NCBI GenBank assembly: GCA_013001595.1
Contig: JABDMH010000042.1
Coordinates: forward strand, 1 to 64,000
Direction of reading: 5' to 3'
Source: Saprospiraceae bacterium
GTDB taxonomy: Bacteria; Bacteroidota; Bacteroidia; Chitinophagales; Saprospiraceae
DNA length: 64,000 nt
The position numbers and the translations under genes were made by a program. Shown here one piece after another: positions 39,634-49,993 of the stretch (position 1 is its first letter; every line of letters starts with the position of its first letter). The notes under the pieces were generated by a model. The model saw only the letters and a list, made by a program, of their open reading frames with translations, had not been told where the DNA came from and did not search any database.

Positions 39634-41031
39634 CTATTCTTCTTCCTCCTTCTCTTTAGCAGATACCTGCTTTTGTACAGATTCGATCTTTTCCCGGAAA
39701 TCATCGACATCCATATACTGATTCTCCAAAGTCACCTGGTCTCTAATGGCTTCGAATACCTTATCCGTCATTTTCTCTTGATAAGCCTTTTCGACTTGCT
39801 CCTGATTTGCCATCATCTTGTCCACATATTCATCCATCATATTCTCAGGAAGGCCATAGTTACCCATGTACTGCAACAATTGGGCCTTTAGCACGGCTCT
39901 GACCTCTTCACGCTCCACTTTCAGATCAAATTTATCTTGAATGGCCCTTTCAATGAGGGTCCAGGTTAGATTTTGCGAAAACCCTTGATAAGTGGTCTCT
40001 AATTGTGCTTCATCAAGTTCTTCATTTGTCACCAGCAACCACCGTTGTAAGAACTCGTCAGGGAGCGTCAGTTTATTCAGTTCAAGTAGTTTGTCCTGAA
40101 AATCTTTAAACATCAATGCATCTGTTTGACCTTGATAATATGCTTCGATATTTTTCTTGATCAAATCCCTTGCCTCTGACTCGGTTTTGACCTTCTCCTG
40201 AAAAGCCTGTTCAAAAAAAGCTTCATCCAAGTCTGCCGGAGCAATGCGATTCACCTGTTGGACTTGTGCTTCGTACCATTCGCCAACTTCCAATTCTTCT
40301 TCCTCTTCAGATATATTGAGCAGGTACTTTCTGACATAGTCTTCTGATCGGTCACCCTCCAGAGTGAAGATGTTGAACCTAATCTTTTCACCCTTGCCAA
40401 TGCTCTTGATTTTTTCCTGCAACGATTCATCCTCAATAGAACTGAGTAAAGTACTAAATGTAGTTTCAAATCCCTTTTTCTTAAGATCTCCATGCTCATC
40501 TTCCAACTCGCGTGCAGCGAAAGTAAATCGATCAGCCTCCTCAAAGTCACTGTCAACTTCAATTTCTTTCCCTGATTTTTTCCTCAGTCCCAAAAGTTCA
40601 TCGTCAATCATTTCATCCGTCACTTTGACCAGATATTGATTGTACTGCGTATCCTCCTCTATACCCTTAACTTCGAAATGAGGTGCTACACCCACATCAA
40701 ATTTGAATTCAAAATCCTGCAAATCTTCGAAATCATAGTTTTCCTGATCTTTCGAAGGGATGGGTTGTCCGAGCACTTCAAGCTTTTCTTCTTGTAGATA
40801 ACCACCGAGTTGCTTCTGCACCATCTCATTCACCACCTCTGCCAACATGGCCTTACCATACATCTTCTTGATTACACTCATGGGAACCTTACCTTTCCGA
40901 AAACCCTTCATGTGCGCCTTTTGTTGATATTTACGCATTTCAGATTTTAGCTTGGGCTCGTACTCAGATTTCGGAATACTAATCGCCAGTTCTGATTCGA
41001 TGGGCGACTTTTCTATTCGCTCTACGCTCAT
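39634..41031 (-). CDS. tig: Trigger factor
   Basis: RKYQQKAHMKGFRKGKVPMSVIKKMYG ribosome-binding region; adjacent to clpP-clpX. Confidence 0.95.
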   Translation of the reverse strand: MSVERIEKSPIESELAISIPKSEYEPKLKSEMRKYQQKAHMKGFRKGKVPMSVIKKMYGKAMLAEVVNEMVQKQLGGYLQEEKLEVLGQPIPSKDQENYDFEDLQDFEFKFDVGVAPHFEVKGIEEDTQYNQYLVKVTDEMIDDELLGLRKKSGKEIEVDSDFEEADRFTFAARELEDEHGDLKKKGFETTFSTLLSSIEDESLQEKIKSIGKGEKIRFNIFTLEGDRSEDYVRKYLLNISEEEEELEVGEWYEAQVQQVNRIAPADLDEAFFEQAFQEKVKTESEARDLIKKNIEAYYQGQTDALMFKDFQDKLLELNKLTLPDEFLQRWLLVTNEELDEAQLETTYQGFSQNLTWTLIERAIQDKFDLKVEREEVRAVLKAQLLQYMGNYGLPENMMDEYVDKMMANQEQVEKAYQEKMTDKVFEAIRDQVTLENQYMDVDDFREKIESVQKQVSAKEKEEEE

Positions 41032-41209
41032 TTGTTATCATTTATAAAAGTTGAAAAGCGGTGATCTTCTAACGTTAATTGTTGCATACTTTGCTAGGAC
41101 ACCAACACTTCTAACGGATCTCAATATGGACATTTACGAAATTGAAACGCCTCCCAGCGTCTCCAATCATAACGACTCCTTATCAAGATGATGTCAAAGA
41201 AGAAAAAAG

Positions 41210-41291
41210 TGCGGGTGAAGGGACTCGAACCCCCACGCCTCGCGGCACTAGATCCTAAGTCTAGCGTGTCTACCAATTCCACCACACCCGC
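41210..41291 (-). tRNA. tRNA-Leu (anticodon UAG)
   Basis: Reverse complement GCGGGTGTGGTGGAATTGGTAGACACGCTAGACTTAGGATCTAGTGCCGCGAGGCGTGGGGGTTCGAGTCCCTTCACCCGCA; 7-bp acceptor GCGGGTG/CACCCGC, anticodon loop CTTAGGA; CCA not encoded. Confidence 0.97.
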
Positions 41292-41600
41292 ATACTTATC
41301 ATCATTCATGCACTCCAAAAGGTACAGAGCGCATCTGCTTTCTGCTAAAGCGCTGCAAAGATAAAATCTTTTTAAATCTTGACTGGAACCTAGAAAAGTT
41401 TATTAGTGCATAATCAAGTTAGTCGCCAACGTGCTTGAGATATTTCGGAACTTGCAAACAAGATGATAGCATAAGCTTCAGCAATGCTGCCTCACAAAAT
41501 GGCTAGTCATACAGTGCTTCCGGCAATAGAGAATATCGAATGCCATGGAAAACCATTCTTGGAGCGATGTGCAAACACCGGAATTCGGAGTAAAACTTTT

Positions 41601-41608
41601 TAGTTTTG
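41601..41608 (+). promoter_or_regulatory. TAnnTTTG -7 box upstream of relA/spoT
   Basis: TAGTTTTG about 55 nt upstream of ATG 41663. Confidence 0.3.
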
Positions 41609-41662
41609 CGAGGAAACCATACAGATGGTACAATCGTTGATTACTAAGACATTAACTTTCTT

Positions 41663-43864
41663 ATGGCACAAGCAGTAACCACGAATACGGACGATCGCAA
41701 ACTTATCCAGTCTGCTTATCGACATTTGTTGAAGTCCATCACTGCGGATCTGGATGATGCAGATCGCAAGAACATTCGTCGTGCCTATGAAATTGCTGTT
41801 GATGCCCATAGTAAACAGCGACGAAAATCCGGTGAGCCCTACATACTGCATCCCATTGAAGTAGCCAGAATTTGTTCAGAGGAAATTGGCTTGGGTCCTA
41901 CTGCCATTGTAGCGGCCTTGCTGCACGATGTGGTGGAAGATACCGAAGTCACACTCGCAGATATTCATCAAGAATTTGATGAAAAGATCGCCAATTTAGT
42001 TGATGGGCTGACCAAGCTAAAAAGTGATTACAATCCAAGTACAGCTCAAGTTGAAAACTTTAAGAAGGTTCTAAGCACCCTAGTTTATGATGTACGCGTC
42101 GTTCTGATCAAAATGGCTGATCGACTACACAATATGCGTACTATCGGAGCTATGTCACCCCATAAGCAGGTACTCATAGCTGCAGAAACCAGCTATATCT
42201 ATGCACCACTAGCACACCGATTGGGGCTGTATAACATTAAGATGGAGTTTCAAGACCTTTGTATGAAGGTTACGGAGCGAGACCGGTATGACGCCATCGC
42301 AAAGAAACTACAAGAAACCAAGCTGGAGCGAAACCTATATATCCGTGAGTTTATTGATCCGCTAAAGAGAAAGCTGGACGAGCTTAAGGTAACCTATCGG
42401 ATTCATGGAAGACCAAAGTCCATCTCTTCCATAGATAACAAGCTTAAGATAAAGAAGGTCCCATTTGAGGAAATTTATGACCTTTTTGCCGTGCGCATTA
42501 TAATTGATGTGCCTCGAGAGATGGAAAAACCAATCTGCTGGCAGGTATATTCGATCGTCACAGATGTGCATACACCCATTCCAGAGCGCTTGAAAGACTG
42601 GATAACTACACCCAAATCAAACGGTTATGAATCCCTGCACACTACGGTTATTGGGCCAAAAGGGCGCTATGTAGAAGTGCAGATCCGCAGTGAACGTATG
42701 GATGAAATAGCTGAGCGTGGATTTGCTGCCCATTGGAAGTACAAGAAAGTATCGAATCAACAAGACATTTATGAATCATGGCTGGACAACATCCGTGATT
42801 TGATGGAGGATTCTGATAAGGATGCCTTAGAATTTGTGTCAGATTTCAAGAGCAATCTCTTTAATGAGGAAGTTTTTGTCTACACGCCAAAGGGTGATAT
42901 GAAGGTGCTTCCCAAAGGGGCAACAGCGCTTGATTTTGCTTTTAGTATCCACACAGATGTAGGCAAGCATTGCACCGCCATCAAAGTGAACAATAGATTG
43001 GTTCCGATGGGATACAAGCTCGAAAATGGCGACCAAGTTCACATTACAACTACCAAAAACCAACGGCCAAATGAAGGCTGGTTGAAGATGGTAGTGACCG
43101 GCCGGGCTAAGTCCAAGATAAAATCATCATTGCGTGAGGATCGAAAACGGACAGGAGACTTGGGTAGGGAGATCTTGGAACGAAAGCTTAGAAATTATAA
43201 GATTGACTTTGGTAGCAATGTGGATGGCATAGCGAAGCATTTTGGATTTAAGACTCGGCTGGATCTGTATGTTGGCATCATGAAGGGTGATGTTGTCTTA
43301 ACTGATTTGAAGCATTTTCCTTTAGAGCATGGAAGAGTCAACTTTGAGCCAGAAAAGAGTGAGCATGAGCTTCCAGCACCAAAGACAAAGAAAGTTAAGG
43401 AACCCGTCAAACCTCTGATTTCTATCAATGGCGAACCTGGGGACCAGTATGATTATGCATTCGCTTCTTGCTGCAATCCGGTATTGGGTGATGACATCTT
43501 CGGTTTTGTGGGTTCTGGTACGGGGGTGAAAATTCACAGAACAGCCTGTCCGAATGCAGAGCATTTGATGACAAACTATGGATATCGTGCCTTAAAAGCC
43601 GCTTGGGGCACAAGATCAAATCAAGATTTTGTCGCTCAACTGATCATCACTGGTATCGACGATGGCCCAGGAGTGATTGAAAGAGTCACTAACGAAATTT
43701 CCTCAAAACTAGGCATGAATATCCGATCACTATCTATCACAGGTGAGGAAGGCTTCTATGAAGGTCGCATCAGTCTCATTGTAAGTAGCACTAATCAACT
43801 CGGAAGAGCCATCGAAGCACTCAAGTCACTATCTGGTGTGTCAAGTGTAAATAGGGAAAACTAG
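41663..43864 (+). CDS. Bifunctional (p)ppGpp synthetase/hydrolase (RelA/SpoT)
   Basis: HD hydrolase motif [14 protein letters not shown]; synthetase [35 protein letters not shown] domain ([32 protein letters not shown]) and ACT domain. Confidence 0.96.
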   Translation: MAQAVTTNTDDRKLIQSAYRHLLKSITADLDDADRKNIRRAYEIAVDAHSKQRRKSGEPYILHPIEVARICSEEIGLGPTAIVAALLHDVVEDTEVTLADIHQEFDEKIANLVDGLTKLKSDYNPSTAQVENFKKVLSTLVYDVRVVLIKMADRLHNMRTIGAMSPHKQVLIAAETSYIYAPLAHRLGLYNIKMEFQDLCMKVTERDRYDAIAKKLQETKLERNLYIREFIDPLKRKLDELKVTYRIHGRPKSISSIDNKLKIKKVPFEEIYDLFAVRIIIDVPREMEKPICWQVYSIVTDVHTPIPERLKDWITTPKSNGYESLHTTVIGPKGRYVEVQIRSERMDEIAERGFAAHWKYKKVSNQQDIYESWLDNIRDLMEDSDKDALEFVSDFKSNLFNEEVFVYTPKGDMKVLPKGATALDFAFSIHTDVGKHCTAIKVNNRLVPMGYKLENGDQVHITTTKNQRPNEGWLKMVVTGRAKSKIKSSLREDRKRTGDLGREILERKLRNYKIDFGSNVDGIAKHFGFKTRLDLYVGIMKGDVVLTDLKHFPLEHGRVNFEPEKSEHELPAPKTKKVKEPVKPLISINGEPGDQYDYAFASCCNPVLGDDIFGFVGSGTGVKIHRTACPNAEHLMTNYGYRALKAAWGTRSNQDFVAQLIITGIDDGPGVIERVTNEISSKLGMNIRSLSITGEEGFYEGRISLIVSSTNQLGRAIEALKSLSGVSSVNREN

Positions 43865-43868
43865 CAAA

Positions 43869-44351
43869 ATGGCCGAACAAGTAAGCAGTCCAGAAATTAT
43901 CGACGAGGTAAAGAAAATCTTTTCACAACATTTGGAAGCTCAAGGACTGCGTAAAACTCCAGAGCGATATGCCATATTGGAGGAGATCTATGGTCGAACC
44001 GATCACTTTGATGCTGAGGCACTTTACATCCATATGAAGAATCAGAATTATCGCGTGAGTCGAGCCACCGTTTACAATACTTTGGAGCTTCTAGTCACCT
44101 GTGAACTGATTAAAAAGCATCAATTTGGTAAAAATCTTGCTCGTTACGAGAAATCTTATGGATACAAACAGCACGATCACCTCATATGTCAAGATTGTGG
44201 AAAAGTCATGGAATTTTGCGACCCTCGTATTCAACAAATAAAAAATACGGTCGGGAGTGTGTTAAACTTTGAAATCGTCGATCACGCCCTCAACTTATAT
44301 GGTCTCTGTAATGGAGCCTGCGAACATCCACCCGATCGGACCAGGAAATAG
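43869..44351 (+). CDS. fur: Fur family transcriptional regulator
   Basis: [65 protein letters not shown]. Confidence 0.94.
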   Translation: MAEQVSSPEIIDEVKKIFSQHLEAQGLRKTPERYAILEEIYGRTDHFDAEALYIHMKNQNYRVSRATVYNTLELLVTCELIKKHQFGKNLARYEKSYGYKQHDHLICQDCGKVMEFCDPRIQQIKNTVGSVLNFEIVDHALNLYGLCNGACEHPPDRTRK

Positions 44352-44426
44352 TCAATTCAATCCTACCTGTTAAATGAGCCACATTCTGTTTTTAGTGTCA
44401 TTCACTTTCCAAGACACAAGGTTTTT

Positions 44427-44434
44427 TATCTTTG
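44427..44434 (+). promoter_or_regulatory. TAnnTTTG -7 box upstream of purA
   Basis: TATCTTTG 28 nt upstream of ATG 44462. Confidence 0.4.
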
Positions 44435-44461
44435 CCATTTAGTTATCATCAATAACCTTTC

Positions 44462-45730
44462 ATGGCAGTAGATGTGATACTTGGCCTCCAATGGGGAGAT
44501 GAGGGCAAGGGGAAAATTGTGGACTATCTTGCCCCTAAGTATGATCTCATTTGTCGATTTCAAGGTGGACCTAACGCTGGGCATACGCTTAACTTTGGTG
44601 GAGAAAAGCATGTGCTTCACACCATCCCTTCGGGGATTTTTAGGGAAAATCTAGTCAACGTAATCGGAAACGGTGTGGTGATTGATCCAATCACCCTTGC
44701 AAAAGAACTGAAGGCTGTGCGAGCAGCCGGGGTGGTACCTGAAGACAACCTGCTGGTTTCAAAGAAAGCCCATCTGATCCTCCCAACTCATCGTATGTTG
44801 GACCAAGCGTCTGAGGCATTCAAAGGAAAAGCAAAAATCGGTTCAACGCTGCGGGGCATCGGTCCCACCTACATGGACAAAACAGGCAGAAATGGCCTTC
44901 GTGTGGGAGATCTGGAAAGTGCAGACTTCGAGCAAAAGTATCGTGTCCTCAAAGAAAAACACGCACTCCTGCTCAAGCTCTACCCAGAAATTGATTTTGA
45001 CCTTGAGGCAGAAGAAAACAACTGGCTAGCGCAGGTGGAAACCCTGCGCAAACTTCGATTTATTGATGGCGAGTACTTTGTAAACGAAGCTTTAGATCAA
45101 GGTAAGCACGTTTTGGCGGAGGGTGCTCAAGGCAGCATGCTAGATATAGATTTTGGCACTTATCCATATGTGACTTCATCCAACACGGTTACTGCAGGTG
45201 CCTGTACGGGCCTTGGGATCGCTCCATCGAAAATTGGCGAAGTGATCGGCATTACTAAGGCATATTGCACTAGGGTGGGCAGTGGTCCATTTCCCACCGA
45301 GCTTTTTGACGGAGATGGAGAAAACTTGGCACGATTGGGAAACGAATTTGGCGCTACAACCGGAAGACCACGTCGTTGTGGTTGGCTGGATATACCCCAG
45401 CTGAAATATACAGTTATGATCAATGGAGTTACCCAATTGGTCATGACAAAAATTGATGTGCTTGATACCTTTTCTGAAATCAAAATTTCGACAAGCTATA
45501 AAGTCGGTGACAAGTGCATCGATCACTTACCATTTGATATCGTAGATCAAAAAATGAAGCCTAGTTTAGAAGCTTTTACTGGTTGGAGTCAATCACTGGA
45601 TGAAGTGCGCACGTACCAAGAACTGCCCAAAGAAGCTACACACTTCATTGAGAGTATTGAGGCTAAGTTAGGTGTGGGATTTAGTATGATTTCGACAGGA
45701 CCTGAGCGCTCTAAATTGATACCACGCTAA
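44462..45730 (+). CDS. purA: Adenylosuccinate synthetase
   Basis: LGLQWGDEGKGKIVDYLA, GGPNAGHTL, GPTYMDKTGRNGLRVGDL, EGAQGSMLDIDFGTYPYVTSSNT. Confidence 0.98.
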   Translation: MAVDVILGLQWGDEGKGKIVDYLAPKYDLICRFQGGPNAGHTLNFGGEKHVLHTIPSGIFRENLVNVIGNGVVIDPITLAKELKAVRAAGVVPEDNLLVSKKAHLILPTHRMLDQASEAFKGKAKIGSTLRGIGPTYMDKTGRNGLRVGDLESADFEQKYRVLKEKHALLLKLYPEIDFDLEAEENNWLAQVETLRKLRFIDGEYFVNEALDQGKHVLAEGAQGSMLDIDFGTYPYVTSSNTVTAGACTGLGIAPSKIGEVIGITKAYCTRVGSGPFPTELFDGDGENLARLGNEFGATTGRPRRCGWLDIPQLKYTVMINGVTQLVMTKIDVLDTFSEIKISTSYKVGDKCIDHLPFDIVDQKMKPSLEAFTGWSQSLDEVRTYQELPKEATHFIESIEAKLGVGFSMISTGPERSKLIPR

Positions 45731-45733
45731 TTT

Positions 45734-46435
45734 TTACAGACTGGATCTAGCCGTCACTATATACTGATAGTCCAAAGTACGATCATCAGAGAGGATATCG
45801 GAATAGCCAGCCAGCTTTAATTCTTCCATTATGGTTTTCATTTCTACCTTTTCATCGTCGGGTGGACCATTGGGTATTTCTTTCATCTTAAACTCGATAA
45901 TTACCACTTTTGCATGCTCAGATAGTTTTGATTTCAGGTTTTGAAAATAATTCACTCGATCTTGCATGTAGGCATAAGTATTGACCAACAAAACGGCATC
46001 CGCCTCATGCAGTGCCAGATTGGGATCATCAGGCTGAGCCAGTCTGACATCAAATTTTCTCTGCAACCTGGTAGGGAGCTGAGCCCGTTTGGCCTCCAGG
46101 AATGTCACAAATTCGGGATCGATCTCAACTGCAATAACTTTGTCGGCTTCTGCCAGCAATCGAAATGCAAAGTAGCCGGTGCCAGCACCAATGTCCACTA
46201 CAGTCTTATCCTCCAAGGGTCCTAACAAATGGATGACTCGGTCAGGCTTCTGCCAAATGTCTCGATTTTCATCTTCGTAAGTCGACACCTTTTCCTCGAA
46301 TTCACTTTCTTCACTCCAGGATGTTTTATCTCCCGCAATCTGGTCCTGACCATTTTGCTGTAAGCCACATGATGCCACCATAGCTAAACAGCCAAGCCAT
46401 AATGAAATCCTAGGTAGAGTAGATGAAATGCGCAT
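45734..46435 (-). CDS. Predicted lipoprotein with class I SAM-dependent methyltransferase domain
   Basis: Signal sequence with lipobox MVASC; VVDIGAGTGYFAFRLLAEADKVIAVEIDPEFV; motif LHEADAVLLVNTYAYMQ. Confidence 0.85.
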   Translation of the reverse strand: MRISSTLPRISLWLGCLAMVASCGLQQNGQDQIAGDKTSWSEESEFEEKVSTYEDENRDIWQKPDRVIHLLGPLEDKTVVDIGAGTGYFAFRLLAEADKVIAVEIDPEFVTFLEAKRAQLPTRLQRKFDVRLAQPDDPNLALHEADAVLLVNTYAYMQDRVNYFQNLKSKLSEHAKVVIIEFKMKEIPNGPPDDEKVEMKTIMEELKLAGYSDILSDDRTLDYQYIVTARSSL

Positions 46436-46472
46436 TCTGTTGTCAAACTACAGCCCTAAAGTAGGGACTTCT

Positions 46473-47918
46473 TTAATAAGATAGGTGTACGATTTCGAGC
46501 ACTTGTTCCAATTTTCTACGTGTGGAGCCATTTATGCAATCGGCATGCTGGGTAAATAGACAGAAGGCCAAGTTCTTTCCCGATTTGCTTTCCATATAGC
46601 CAGCATAGTTGAGCACACCAGAAATAGACCCACTCTTAGCCCAGATCTTTCCCTGAGCAGGAGAATTCTTCCACATATTTGATAGCGTACCAGAAACACC
46701 AGCCTGGGCAAGTGTTTTTTTGAAATCAATATATTCCTCAGGATGACGATTTATCTCAGCCAGCACTTCAATCATTGCTCTAGCAGTCAGCGTATTTTCT
46801 GGCGACAATCCTGAATAATCATAGACCTTACATCCATCAACAGCGATCTTGCAACCAGACCAATAATCTAGTAGGGGGTGCTCCTCACCATTCATTTCCT
46901 TCGCCAAATGGTGACCCAATCCTTCCGCAAATAGGTTGATGCTTTTCTTGTTCGTAAAATCACAAAGTGCGTAAACATTTGCATCAGATCTTATAGCTCC
47001 CAATATTGTGAGATAATCTATCGGTGCATAGTTTGATGTATAACCATTAGAAATAGTGTATCCTCCCCCCTTCAGAAACTGGTGCAGATGATGTGCAAGA
47101 AAATTAGCTGGATCTGGTAGAGACCCTTTTATCCTAAAAATCCCAGATCCTGGAGGTATAGTGCCAACGATTAACCGCTCTGTTTGGAAAGGTGCACCCA
47201 TTACATAGGCCTGATCACCACTTCCGGCAGGACCGGTGGTCACATAAGAGACTAATTCAAGCCTCGGTACTGAGGGCCTTATTTCAGCAATGGGTACCAA
47301 CTCACCTTGGTTTTGATTTTGTTGAAATCGTATTTCAAAGAGGTTATCCACCACGTTTAATCCCGTACAGTGGCTGCCATAATAATTTCCGAGATCTTGA
47401 TACGGCCATGTTCTAGGCAATGTTTGCTTGGGAATGGCAGAGGCGTCTCCTATTACAGCACCCGTGATTACACGAATATCAGAAGCCTGAAGAATCTCTG
47501 CAATGGACACCAGCAACTTCTCCAGTGCATCATTTTGTAAATGATTTGATGCCAAACTAGGATCTCCACTGCCTTTTATAATGAGATCGCCATATAGGGT
47601 ATCTCCACTGATTTTTCCGCTATAGCCTACCTCACTAACAAATCGATATGTTGGACCCAGTACAGCTAATGCTGCTGCAGTAGTCCAGATCTTCAATGTT
47701 GAAGCTGGAGTCAATGACAAATCGGCATTATAGAGAAATTCATAAGCAGAGCTGGTGAGATTGTAGACAGCCAGGCCCACGCTGGCATGTTGAAAGCATT
47801 CACTTTGCAAAATATTGGTGAGTTCCACCGGCATGTCATCTTCCATCTGAGGTTGTGCTGTGCACATGGAAGTGATCATCAATAATAAGATTACAAAGAG
47901 ATGGCTAAATTTCATCAT
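46473..47918 (-). CDS. dacB: D-alanyl-D-alanine carboxypeptidase/endopeptidase (PBP4, S13 family)
   Basis: SxxK (ASTLKIWTTAAA), YSGLSPENTLTARAM, KSG (WAKSGSISGVLNYAGYM); signal peptide. Confidence 0.92.
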   Translation of the reverse strand: MMKFSHLFVILLLMITSMCTAQPQMEDDMPVELTNILQSECFQHASVGLAVYNLTSSAYEFLYNADLSLTPASTLKIWTTAAALAVLGPTYRFVSEVGYSGKISGDTLYGDLIIKGSGDPSLASNHLQNDALEKLLVSIAEILQASDIRVITGAVIGDASAIPKQTLPRTWPYQDLGNYYGSHCTGLNVVDNLFEIRFQQNQNQGELVPIAEIRPSVPRLELVSYVTTGPAGSGDQAYVMGAPFQTERLIVGTIPPGSGIFRIKGSLPDPANFLAHHLHQFLKGGGYTISNGYTSNYAPIDYLTILGAIRSDANVYALCDFTNKKSINLFAEGLGHHLAKEMNGEEHPLLDYWSGCKIAVDGCKVYDYSGLSPENTLTARAMIEVLAEINRHPEEYIDFKKTLAQAGVSGTLSNMWKNSPAQGKIWAKSGSISGVLNYAGYMESKSGKNLAFCLFTQHADCINGSTRRKLEQVLEIVHLSY

Positions 47919-48877
47919 TGTTCAATGCTTTTTACATCATATCCCACATGAAAAAGCGCATCTCCCTGGTGTACTACAGGTGTATTGTTATGGCCCAAGA
48001 TGTATCCATCTCTGCTGGCTGTGACCGCCACCCTTACCTGCCCCGAAGGATCCAAAATACTTCCTAGCACTTCCCCTTTGCTGATTTTGGTCCCTGATTT
48101 CTTGGACCAGATAAAAATCCCAGCATCAGTGGCCCTTATCCAGCTTGATTTCCTAAATACTAGTGAAGGAGCAGTAGGTAGATTAGATTCGATCAATCCC
48201 TTATTTGCCAATAGCCGCTCGATTCCTTTGAGCGCTGATTCGATGACAAAGCCATCCAATCGCAGTGCTTCTCCACCTTCAAATACGAGCATGGGCACAT
48301 CCATATCTTTAGCAACTTTGCGCAACGATTTCGAAATGAGGCCTTTTTCAAGTAGATATGGTGTGGCGAAGGCTTCAGCCAGGACCTGTGCTTCAACGTC
48401 TTTTCGGGAGTATCTGATTTGTGGGTAGTTAAATCTATTGTCTCCGCCGGTATGAAAGTCTACTCCAAAATCCACCAGGGGTAAGACTCTTTTCGTCAGA
48501 ATCCTGGCCACCCGTGAAGCGAGTGAACCTGTCATTGTACCCGGAAAGCTCCGGTTGACATCTTTACCGTCAGGCACTTCACGAGAAAAGTTAATGAAGC
48601 CATAGATATTTAAAATGGGGATTACGATAATATTGCCTCGCAATATATTGTCGAACAGTCCCTTGTCCATCGCACGCCGGAGAATCTCAACACCATTAAT
48701 CTCATCCCCATGCAATCCAGCGAGCAACAATGCAGTAGGCCCCTCTTGTTCACCAGCATACACATAGGTCTTTACAGAAATCTTAGCCCCTGATGGCAGC
48801 CTTCCCATGTATAAGCCCAGTGATGTGGAAGAACCCGCTTGTACCTCAATACCATTTAGCAATATGCCTGTGCTCAT
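47915..48877 (-). CDS. Succinylglutamate desuccinylase/aspartoacylase family (M14-like) protein
   Basis: LLAGLHGDEINGVEILR, VDFHTGG, GKDVNRSFPG; C-terminal beta-barrel-like domain. Confidence 0.9.
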   Translation of the reverse strand: MSTGILLNGIEVQAGSSTSLGLYMGRLPSGAKISVKTYVYAGEQEGPTALLLAGLHGDEINGVEILRRAMDKGLFDNILRGNIIVIPILNIYGFINFSREVPDGKDVNRSFPGTMTGSLASRVARILTKRVLPLVDFGVDFHTGGDNRFNYPQIRYSRKDVEAQVLAEAFATPYLLEKGLISKSLRKVAKDMDVPMLVFEGGEALRLDGFVIESALKGIERLLANKGLIESNLPTAPSLVFRKSSWIRATDAGIFIWSKKSGTKISKGEVLGSILDPSGQVRVAVTASRDGYILGHNNTPVVHQGDALFHVGYDVKSIEQ

Positions 48878-49785
48878 ATTCTTGTTTTGCTGGTCCTACC
48901 TTTCTTCCTTCTTCTGACCCTACGCTCCACATATTTGATAATATCACCAGCGACGTCCTTTCCACTTACGGTTTCGATGCCTTCCAGCCCGGGCGAAGAA
49001 TTGATCTCTAATACCAGAGGTCCTTTTTTCGAGCGTAAAATGTCAACTCCAGCCACATCAAGACCCATAATTTTACACACTTTTCTAGATAGGAAGATTT
49101 CTTCCTCTGAAAGGGTCTCGATGCGCGCTGTAGCTCCTCGATGTAGGTTAGATCGAAATTCACCATCTCTGGCTTCACGACGCATGCTAGCCACCACCTG
49201 GCCATCAACTACCAGTACTCGGATATCGACTCCTTTTGATTCCTTGACATAGGTTTGGATCATTGCACTTTCCTTCAATCGACTGAATGCCTCAATGGTA
49301 CTTGCGGCATTATGGTAAGATTCTGAAAGAATGACACCCAGTCCATGCGTACTTTCCTGCAACTTGACTACAAGTGGTGTCTCAAAATGCTCTTGCAGAA
49401 GCATCGTATCTAGTTGGGCAAAATTTGGCAGTAAGGACTTGGGGATTTGGATTCCCTCTGCAGCAAGTAGTTGATAACACCGCCATTTATTGCGTGTTTT
49501 CAGGATCGCCTCTGCCCTAGTGGCACTAAAAATTCCCTGAAGCTGGAATTGTCTAATGACGTTGGTACCATAGAGCGTCACCGAGCTACCTATTCTTGGG
49601 ATAATGGCATCATATCCTTCGATCTTTACACCTTGATAAAAGATGGAAAGTTCACCTTGGTCAACCATCAGATCGCACATTACGTGATCAATTACCCGAG
49701 CTTGATGACCACGACGATAGCAGGCCCTCAAGAGACTTTGTGTAGAGTACAGAGATGGATTTCGAGAAAGTATCAGAAATCGCAT
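48874..49785 (-). CDS. rimK: RimK family ATP-grasp ligase
   Basis: KTRNKWRCYQLLAAEGIQIPKSL, PLVVKLQESTHGLGVIL, DIRVLVVDGQVVASMRREA, GPLVLEINSSPGLEGIE. Confidence 0.92.
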   Translation of the reverse strand: MRFLILSRNPSLYSTQSLLRACYRRGHQARVIDHVMCDLMVDQGELSIFYQGVKIEGYDAIIPRIGSSVTLYGTNVIRQFQLQGIFSATRAEAILKTRNKWRCYQLLAAEGIQIPKSLLPNFAQLDTMLLQEHFETPLVVKLQESTHGLGVILSESYHNAASTIEAFSRLKESAMIQTYVKESKGVDIRVLVVDGQVVASMRREARDGEFRSNLHRGATARIETLSEEEIFLSRKVCKIMGLDVAGVDILRSKKGPLVLEINSSPGLEGIETVSGKDVAGDIIKYVERRVRRRKKGRTSKTRI

Positions 49786-49993
49786 AGGACATCAACAGAT
49801 TGCATACGATAGAAATCCAAGATAGCAACAAATGTTTAGTCCACCCTTGGGTTCAGTCTATTTTGAAGTGATATACCTCCTGTAGAAGAGTAGGCAATCA
49901 AATGCTCTGGAAACCAACTTCATTATGCATTCCTGCTATCGTGCAAGGTGAACAATAAGATTTACCATTATCTTACCAGTCAATCTTTCGATC

